From: Amorphochlora amoebiformis | Taxonomy: Eukaryota > Cercozoa > Chlorarachniophyceae | NCBI GenBank assembly: GCA_054601695.1 | Contig: BAAHQB010000200.1 | Coordinates: forward strand, 186,001 to 250,000 | Direction of reading: 5' to 3' | DNA length: 64,000 bases | Shown here: piece after piece, positions 1-64,000 of the stretch | Layout of the letters: the number at the start of each line of letters is the position of its first letter | Position numbering within the stretch: the stretch's first letter is position 1 | Program-made: the position numbers and the translations under genes | The notes under the pieces: generated by a model | What the model was told of the DNA's origin: nothing | The model's database searches: none | Seen by the model: the letters and a program-made list of their open reading frames with translations, nothing else

Positions 1-85
<85 letters not shown>

Positions 86-328
86 TTATACATATATATT
101 TATATATATATGTATATATATATATATATATATGTTTACACATATATATATATATGTGTGTGTATACATGTGTATTTTAAATATTTACATATATTGTATG
201 TATATACATATATGTATATATACACATAAATATATACACATACACATACACATTAAAATGGATGCTATGTGCATATACACACATCAACATACGTATACAT
301 ATATAGTTTCAATACACACGTATCTCAG
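1..328. repeat. TA-rich DNA before the first exon seen
   Basis: Positions 1-130 are almost pure (TA)n. The rest mixes TA with CA and TG dinucleotides. It is most likely the intron that precedes the exon starting at 329, because that exon opens in phase 1 after an acceptor CTCAG. I see no coding exon here. Confidence 0.7.
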
Positions 329-15522
<15,194 letters not shown>

Positions 15523-16023
15523 CCGCCCGCTAAATTGTTAGAATTAGTTTCTACTTTGGTCATACGATAGTGTTAAGAGTCAATTCCTTAGTACTTCAAT
15601 GAAAATTTGTGAGATTTTGTTTATTATCAAAGTATGTTTCACACCATTGTAGAAGTTTCTACTAGTACTACCTAACGTTACACTGACTCCCAGTATAACT
15701 AGTATAAGTTGTAATCTAGGTAATTTCAGCATATGTGCCAAACTAAGTAATCTTTACTGCATCTCAATGAATTCAAGTTATTTAGATCCAAATAACTGCA
15801 TGTAGTATATACTAGATGTGTATACTAGTATATACTCCAGCATACTGAGGTGTAGGCTCTTATTAACTCAGTAATAAGTTTAATTAGTAGACTTAGAACA
15901 ATCAAGATCATGACTTCATTTCACTTGAATGCTAGAGTGGGATGATTGATACATCTACGCTGATAATAACAATACCTTCTACATCCCACATAATCAGTAA
16001 GTCACATCTCACATCGTGCATTC
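15523..16023. other. Intergenic DNA between convergent genes
   Basis: About 500 bp of ordinary AT-rich sequence without TA tracts lies between the PPR stop and the minisatellite at the end of the CobW gene. It should hold both 3' UTRs. I see no canonical AATAAA in a clear position, no RNA gene and no ORF. Confidence 0.7.
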
Positions 16024-16215
16024 TCCAGATTCTAAGGCCTGAAAACATCTCCGCTGCCAAACATGAATCTCCAGATTCTACGCCCTGAAACCATCTCCGC
16101 TGCCAAACATGAATCTCCAGATTCTACGCCCTGAAACCATCTCCGCTGCCAAACATGAATCTCCAGATTCTACGCCCTGAAACCATCTCCGCTGCCAAAC
16201 ATGAATCTCCAGATT

Positions 16216-33411
<17,196 letters not shown>

Positions 33412-33646
33412 GCGACACAGGTATGTGTACGCCTTATTAGATACATCTAAGGCCTGAATGTTAGGAGATTAGAGGTTAGGGTTAGGGTTAGGGTTATTAG
33501 GGCTGGGGTTAGGGTTAGGGCTAGGGTTTGGGTTCGGATTAGGAGATAGGATCAGATTATTCAGCATGTTTTAGTCCTAGGACCATTGACTCCTCCACAG
33601 AGTGGGGCTATATATATATACATATATATACATACATATACATACA

Positions 33647-33677
<31 letters not shown>

Positions 33678-33699
33678 ATATATATATATGTATATATAT

Positions 33700-33750
<51 letters not shown>

Positions 33751-33978
33751 GTGCTGTTAGGGATAACAGCAGATCGTAGGGATAGAGTTAGGGTTAGGCT
33801 ACGGCGCGAAAGGTTGGGTTTGGGTTAGGATTGGGATTAATGTTGGGGTACGGCTAGTGTTAGGGTTAGGGTTAGTGTTAGGGTTAGGAAAGGGTTGGAT
33901 TTAGGGTTGAAAATAGAGGGAGATTAAGATGGATATGTATATGTATATATATATATATATAATATATATTTATATATG

Positions 33979-34033
<55 letters not shown>

Positions 34034-34079
34034 GTTATATAAATATATATATATATATATATAATATGTAAATTAGGGT
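33412..34079. other. Intergenic DNA upstream of the CobW gene
   Basis: This stretch holds possible 5' UTR (33412-33450), TTAGGG runs (33476-33530), the dispersed element, a TG/TA microsatellite, a second TTAGGG-like block (33780-33905) and TA repeat. I see no clear promoter motif. Confidence 0.7.
33547..33612 (+). repeat. Dispersed ~50-bp element beside TTAGGG, copy 2
   Basis: It contains ATTATTCAGCATGTTTTAGT, CCTAGGACCATTGACTCCTC and GTGGGGCTAT, and follows a TTAGGG run at the CobW 5' end. Confidence 0.85.
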
Positions 34080-34188
34080 TTACAATACCTCCGCTCGCTT
34101 AAAGTCAGCCAGAGCAGCTTTGCTTGCGCCATAGTCAAATAATGCTGAATTATACACATACATACGTAATAAAACAATGCCAAAGTTG

Positions 34189-34238
<50 letters not shown>

Positions 34239-34289
34239 AATAATGCTGAATTATACACATACATACGTAATAAAACAATGCCAAAGTTG

Positions 34290-34328
<39 letters not shown>

Positions 34329-34379
34329 AAATAATGCTGAATTATACACAAACATACGTAATAAAACATGCCAAAGTTG

Positions 34380-34443
<64 letters not shown>

Positions 34444-34570
34444 CATCTGAATACTTGTATTTGTTATTATACCAAATATATTATACGTTTTTGCATATAC
34501 ACTATATACTCCACACTCTATATAATATACATAGGTATAAATACATATACATATATACATTTAAGTACAG

Positions 34571-34621
<51 letters not shown>

Positions 34622-34884
34622 TATATATATATATATATATACTTGTATTTGTTTTCATACCAAATATATTATATGTTTTTGCACATACACTATATACTCT
34701 ATACTCTACATAATATGCATAGGTATAAATACATATACATAATATATATACATATACATATATATATATATATATTATATATAACACATATATAATATAT
34801 ATATATATATATGTAAAACATATCTATATATTTGAATCCATGTACATAAATAATCCACACAAATACCACGTTGCACATATATCC

Positions 34885-34949
<65 letters not shown>

Positions 34950-34967
34950 TATATTATATATAATATA

Positions 34968-35065
<98 letters not shown>

Positions 35066-35488
35066 TTATATATATATATATTATATATATATATATATGT
35101 ATATATATACATATATGTATATGTATATCTTCGCATCCCCACACACCAAACCCAGAAATTTCCAAGGAAAAATCTCTCTTTTCTACGAGCAAGATATTCT
35201 CTCTTCTTCAGTTTTTCCAAAATTGATCCAGAATTCAAGGAAAGGTCGTAACCCTTTCCTCTTGTCGCAATAAGCCTTGCCATGACTTTCGCGTCGGGAT
35301 GGGCCCCTTTCTTCTGCTCCCTGGTCTCCCTTGAATACGCCTCGATAGCCCTTCCCGCGGCCACCGCCGCCTGTGTCGAAAGATATCTAAATGCAACATT
35401 TGTGACGAGTGTAAGTGATACATACATCGGAGAACTCTTCCTTCCGCAGAAGCGTACGAGCTTGGTCCTCATAAGCGCGCCAATCCAT
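34080..35488 (-). CDS. Unrecognised small alpha-helical (TPR-like) protein
   Basis: I do not recognise the family. The start is the ATG at 35488-35486 ([14 protein letters not shown]); an in-frame TAA lies just upstream. Exons: 35488-35426, 35370-35145, 34887-34867, 34705-34661 and/or 34517-34473, 34189-34080 (TAA). Every junction fits in phase. Length is 154 residues with one copy of the duplicated 45-nt exon and 169 with both. The first intron is only 55 nt (donor GTATGT, acceptor CGACACAG), while the later ones are TA-rich. The N-terminal half is helical and charged ([26 protein letters not shown]), and the end reads [19 protein letters not shown], like a tetratricopeptide helix pair. The first two exons are well supported; the 21-nt exon and the donor at 35144 are less certain. 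The gene lies about 670 bp upstream of the CobW gene on the same strand. Confidence 0.6.
34240..34384 (-). repeat. Acceptor-edge copies of exon 34189-34080
   Basis: Two copies of the exon start (GCAACTTTGGCATTG... with TATAG) lie at 34240-34293 and 34328-34383, upstream of the functional exon. They keep the bases coding up to about NSALF. Confidence 0.88.
34473..34705 (-). repeat. Tandem whole-exon duplicate (2 x 45 nt)
   Basis: Exons 34705-34661 and 34517-34473 are each 45 nt, each flanked by TAG and GTAT, and each in phase 1 at both ends. They code [14 protein letters not shown] and [14 protein letters not shown]. Either or both could be spliced in without breaking the frame. Confidence 0.72.
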
Positions 35489-55131
<19,643 letters not shown>

Positions 55132-55463
55132 AATGGTGAAGATGAAGGTATATGCGGCGGCCTAGAGGATATGGTTTGGGGAGGGGTGTGTTTTTTTGTG
55201 TTGAGTTTGTGTGTAAATATGATGATGATGATGTGATGATGATGATGTATATATGTATATTATATATATATATATATATTATATATATATGTAAATATAT
55301 ATATATATATTACATATATATATGTACGTAAATATAATTTAGTCATTTTTATTTTTATGTATGCACACAAAACAAAATACATAACGAAAGAAAAGAATCC
55401 AAGGTCAAATATAAACAAACAAGCGCGCGCACACATACGAATAAAATACATACATACATACGC

Positions 55464-55539
<76 letters not shown>

Positions 55540-55585
55540 TCACGTGTGCACATATGTACATATGAAAGCATGTACATACACATAC

Positions 55586-55633
<48 letters not shown>

Positions 55634-55635
55634 GT

Positions 55636-55720
<85 letters not shown>

Positions 55721-55737
55721 AATGTATTATATTCTGG
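55132..55737. other. Region 5' of the SET gene
   Basis: About 100 bp of unique sequence upstream of the SET ATG, a (GAT)n-like patch (55215-55245), TA repeat, a unique AT-rich stretch (55330-55440) and a TG/TA microsatellite. No further exon was recognised. Confidence 0.6.
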
Positions 55738-55998
55738 GCGCGCGCGCGCGCGCGCGCGCGCGCGCGCGCGCGCGCGCGCGCGCGCGCGCGCGCGCGCGCG
55801 CGCGCGCGCGCGCGCGCGCGCGCGCGCGCGCGCGCGCGCGCGCGCACGCGCGCGCGCGCGCGCGCGCGCGCGCGGGGGCGCGTATGCATACACATAAATA
55901 TATATTTTTTTTACAATGCGCGCGCGCGCGCGCGCGCGCGCGCGCGCGCGCGCGCGCGCGCGCGCACGCGCCGCGCGCGCGCGCGCGCGCGCGCGCCG
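55738..55998. repeat. Two long (CG)n tracts
   Basis: (CG)n of about 137 bp (55738-55874) and about 80 bp (55918-55998) are separated by 43 bp of AT-rich DNA and flanked by (TA)n. Alternating CG of this length readily adopts Z-DNA. Arg-Ala ORFs over it are artefacts. Confidence 0.95.
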
Positions 55999-56001
55999 CG
56001 C

Positions 56002-56042
<41 letters not shown>

Positions 56043-56055
56043 ATAAACGAAACAT

Positions 56056-56340
56056 TCAAACCTCTAACACATTTTCAAGCCAAGGATTCGCTTCCGCCAA
56101 GGCCTCCAGTCGATCCAAACCCTCCTTCTCCGCTATACTCCCCCTCCCCCTCCCCCTCCTCACCCTTCTATTTTTCTTATCCCTTGGATACGTGGTTCTT
56201 TCCCGTCGATTACCGTTATTTGCCCCCGGAGGGTTTTCGCGAAGCGCGCGCCGGTGCAGCTCAAGGCGCGATTTTGGGCCTCCGGTGCCCGAATGGGTTT
56301 TTTTGGAAGAATTCTTTGTTGGAAGTTCATCTCTAGACAT
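56056..56340 (-). CDS. Possible small basic protein, 94 residues
   Basis: An uninterrupted reading frame starts at the ATG at 56340 (MSRDELPTKNSS) and ends with a stop at 56056. The middle is rich in Arg, Lys and Gly. The end, GLDRLEALAEANPWLENVLEV, reads as an ordinary amphipathic helix and is the main reason to favour this strand. Two plus-strand frames over the same DNA are also open: one is proline-rich and one hydrophobic, and both begin inside the adjacent (CG)n tract. I recognise no family. It could be a single-exon gene or the last exon of a gene whose earlier exons I did not find. Confidence 0.4.
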   Translation of the reverse strand: MSRDELPTKNSSKKTHSGTGGPKSRLELHRRALRENPPGANNGNRRERTTYPRDKKNRRVRRGRGRGSIAEKEGLDRLEALAEANPWLENVLEV

Positions 56341-56931
56341 AGCTTTCAGCAATGTGATCCGTGTATCAGTTTCTATACGAAGTTTCTAGGCCGGAGTGGG
56401 GAAGGGGGAAGAAGAAAGGGAACTCGGAGGCTATCGGAATCCAAGATCGGAAGCCAGAGTACTGAGCTGGCTTCCTTAATATTTAGATGGTTTTCACAAA
56501 TAATACTTCTTAATATACAGTGTGTGAAAATACTTTGAAATTTAAAGTATAAATATACATGTATGTATGCTGCTTGTCCTTGCCCACTCGTGGATTTGGC
56601 CCAGTGGGCATCATCCGCGAGTCTGCGACTGCATCGACACGTGCACGTGCCGCCACTCCGCCACTCGATCGAGATAATCCCGGTTGTGAAGCCCGGGTAT
56701 CCCGGCATTAGGTTTAATGGTATGCTACTATTAGAGGGTTATCAATTGAAGTTCCTATATCTGTAAAACCTCTAAAACATGAGGCATTAATCTTGGGATT
56801 TCGAGGCACGGCGTGGCGATCTTTGGCAACCCTCTAAAAGTTATATTCCGAGGCTCGTTTGTTGTGTGTACCCAAGCCGGTTGCAGGCGGCACGTCGGGG
56901 TGCCCCCTTTAGTGACTGAAAAGCATAAGCA
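56341..56931. promoter_or_regulatory. Probable promoter region of the F-box gene
   Basis: 590 bp of non-repetitive, balanced-composition DNA lies upstream of the F-box ATG and, if the small ORF is real, between two divergent genes. I see no firm TATA box or other named element. Placement is by context only. Confidence 0.4.
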
Positions 56932-58044
56932 ATGAAGCCGCGCAAGAGACATGCCCCCTCTAGTAAGGCTACTATGTCTCCGAACGCCAAGAGAATGCGA
57001 GTCCTTTCGGAAAGACAGCCGAAACCCGGGCTTCTTATGGAGCACACTGCAACGATGGTCCTCAGTTTCTTAGCGGACTTTGAAGACGTATGCGTGACGT
57101 CTCTCGTCTGCAAGAAGCTGTGGAGAATATCATCGAGTGTTCGCGCGAGAGCAAACACAAGGTTTGTAAGACCGTACTGGGGACGGAATCCCGACCTCGC
57201 GAGGGCTGAGAAGATACTTTCACCGTTCGTAGCAGCTGGAAACTTAGAAGCCATGCGCTTCCTGGGCATGATCATGTACTACTGTAAGGCGGATATGCGA
57301 ACAGGGATGTCGCTCCTTCTGAAAGCTTCCTCTGCCGGGAATCTAGAAGCAACCTACGATGCTGCCCTCATCCTTCGGAAACACAAGACAGGTTGGTTTC
57401 AAGAGAGTGGCCTCAGTGTATCTAACCGCGTCTTATTTTTAACAGAAGAATCCAGTTTCAGTGTATCTAACCGCGTCTTATTTTTAACAGAAGAAGCCAA
57501 ACAAATGTTTGCTTTCGCCGCGTCCAAGGGTCACCTTCCATCGTGTCTCGAGCTCTGCGCCGACCGAGCACATAAGGTCATCGAAGAGCGCAACATAGCA
57601 CTAGATGTCCTCTTTGAACAGCGACAGCGAGGCGTATGCTTTCGTTTCATACGCGATTATTGGGATGAAAAGGGCCGAGGATCGCTGCGGTGCTGGTGTA
57701 GTTCTGGATGTGGTAGACACCGCCTCACCTCTGCTGGTACCTAACCTACCAACCCGAACCTCTGATTCAACCGGTAATGTTGAACGAATGCACCTAATTT
57801 ATCAGACCGTCGGAGGCTCCTCAGCGACGACCCTCATTGCCCGCGAATGATTCTCAGGAAGTGCGCTCGTTGTTTGGATGCCAAGTATTGCAGCCGGTTC
57901 TGCCAAGTTGTCTCGTGGAAAAGCGGCCATCGATCAAGATGCGTACGTCCTGCATTACGAGAATTAGTTGATGTGTTTGCTGTTGAGGCTCCATGGGTGC
58001 ATGGCGGTGGAATCCTGTCAATATTTCCAGCTCCTACAGCGTAG
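56932..58044 (+). CDS. F-box / Sel1-repeat / MYND zinc-finger protein
   Basis: Three exons, 56932-57391, 57491-57736 and 57806-58044, total 945 nt (314 residues, TAG stop). Residues 1-32 are basic. An F-box-like helix set follows at about 36-75 (VLSFLADFEDVCVTSLVCKKLW). Sel1-type repeats (AAGNLEAMRFLG, SSAGNLEATYDAALIL, AASKGHLPSCLEL) run to about 175. A C-terminal MYND finger shows CWCSSGC then KCARC...YCSRFCQ...GHRSRC, with the Cys/His spacing of the family. The order F-box, Sel1, MYND is the one known from plant and algal proteins, where the F-box links to SCF ubiquitin ligase. The introns are short (54 or 99 nt, and 69 nt) and free of TA repeats. The first has two in-frame acceptors 45 nt apart. 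Retention of the first intron stays open but adds unrelated residues. Confidence 0.88.
57392..57490 (+). other. Intron with duplicated 3' splice site (45 nt)
   Basis: The intron starts GTTGGT at 57392. The segment TCAGTGTATCTAACCGCG followed by a T-rich tract and AACAG/AAGAA occurs twice, giving acceptors after 57445 and 57490. Using the first adds 15 in-frame residues. There is no TA repeat here. Confidence 0.88.
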
Positions 58045-58644
58045 ATAGTGTACTTCATCTAGTCATGGGCAATCTCTGCAACTCTAGCTACTCTCCACGG
58101 TCAACGGTTAAATTTTGTAGATCGAGTTGAGTTATTCGTTAAAGTCGTTTGTAATAACTTGTATGGAAAATTATAAAATTCAACCTTAGTGAGACATCCT
58201 AGTCCCAGACGTGTGTATTCTAGTATTGTATTATGTTACAATTTGAGCATGCAAGTTACACATGATGATCGATCTTATCCTAGTTATCGAATCTAGCAGA
58301 GTTTTCATTAAATTTAACTAGATCTGTAGATTACACTTGAACTAGTCTAGTATTGCAACCTAGGCAACTAGTGCAACCTAGCTAGCTAGCTAGCACACAC
58401 TGACTAAACTGACTAGACTGCATGACTAGAGGTCCGATCGCGATATATCGAGATCTTAGATCAGTATCGTGTATAAACTAGATTGTCTAGTATGATATCT
58501 ACTTAGATCTAGAATATTGCTCTTGCAATGTACTAGTGTACTCACTACAACAACTAGTTGCCAAAATCTAGAAAATGCACAATTCTTCAATGAATTCATC
58601 AACATTAATGGTCTCATGATCGGTTGCGAGCTGCAACTACAGAG
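58045..58644. other. Intergenic DNA between convergent genes
   Basis: 600 bp of unique AT-rich sequence with many CTAG tetramers lies between the F-box stop and the stop of the minus-strand gene. No ORF, RNA gene or clear poly(A) signal was seen. Confidence 0.65.
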
Positions 58645-63708
<5,064 letters not shown>

Positions 63709-63719
63709 CTGACCCTCAG

Positions 63720-64000
63720 GTTTGTGCACGTGTCTGTCAGGTTAGGGTGTCGGGTTAGGGTTAGCTGTGCACGTGTCTGTTGAGTTAGGGTTAGGGTTAG
63801 GGTTAGCTGGCACGTGTCTGTCGAGTTAGGGTCAGGGTTGTCTGTTGGGTTAGGATCAGATTATTCAGCATCAGATTATTCAGCATGTCTTAGTCCTAGG
63901 ACCATTGACTCCTCCACAGGGTGGGGCTATGTTGGGTTAGGGTTAGGGTTAGGGTTAACTATGCACGTGTCTGTCGTGTTAGGGTTAGGGTTAGCTGGCA
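63720..64000 (+). repeat. TTAGGG array with GCACGTGTCTGT spacers
   Basis: TTAGGG runs are separated by a spacer containing CACGTGTCTGT repeated at about 63726, 63768, 63810 and 63963. The dispersed element (with its inner part doubled) lies at 63850-63930. The array reaches the window edge and is probably within the intron upstream of exon 63708-63640. Confidence 0.88.

Noticed and set aside
55722-56336. Arg-Ala and proline-rich plus-strand ORFs
   Set aside because: They start inside (CG)n and drift into the antisense of a more protein-like minus-strand frame.
63720-64000. Chromosome end
   Set aside because: TTAGGG runs are short, mixed with other repeats, and lie within or beside a gene that continues past the window. 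They are interstitial.

Overview
This window is nuclear DNA of a eukaryote with a repeat-rich, intron-heavy genome. I cannot name the species. Protein-coding exons are mostly 20-230 bp and are separated by introns made largely of (TA)n. Many of these introns open with GTATAT and close with TATATAG, so the repeat runs into both splice sites. TAA and TAG serve as stops and I saw no in-frame TGA, which fits the standard code. TTAGGG-type arrays lie inside introns and between genes. A Rubisco-LSMT-like SET protein and an F-box/Sel1/MYND protein, an architecture familiar from green plants and algae, hint at a photosynthetic lineage, but this is inference.

Most six-frame ORFs here are translated TA, TTAGGG, CT or CG repeats and are not genes. 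I rebuilt genes by hand by joining exons whose splice sites and codon phases fit. Layout: a PPR-like helical-repeat gene (+, from before 329 to 15522, 17 exons seen); a convergent CobW/ZNG1-type GTPase (-, 33411 to 16216, 20 exons, 406 codons plus stop, every phase consistent); a small unrecognised helical gene (-, 35488 to 34080); a second unrecognised gene (-, 41666 to 37603); a SET-domain lysine methyltransferase of the Rubisco-LSMT/SETD type (-, 55131 to about 42572); a possible small basic ORF (-, 56340 to 56056); an F-box/Sel1/MYND gene with compact introns (+, 56932 to 58044); and the 3' part of an unrecognised gene (-, from beyond 63708 to 58645). The genes do not form one pathway; they are independent housekeeping or regulatory genes.

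The main unusual signal is a repeated grammar of exon-edge duplication. At about 30 exon boundaries the intron carries one to a dozen partial copies of the neighbouring exon edge, each with its splice site and separated by TA tracts. Copies of an acceptor edge lie upstream of the exon and copies of a donor edge lie downstream. Variants include an alternating two-type array, a whole-exon tandem duplicate, an in-frame acceptor ladder, inverted copies, and a GC-AG intron filled with telomere-like repeat that stays open in frame. This looks like a running process of intron growth and of decoy or alternative splice-site creation.
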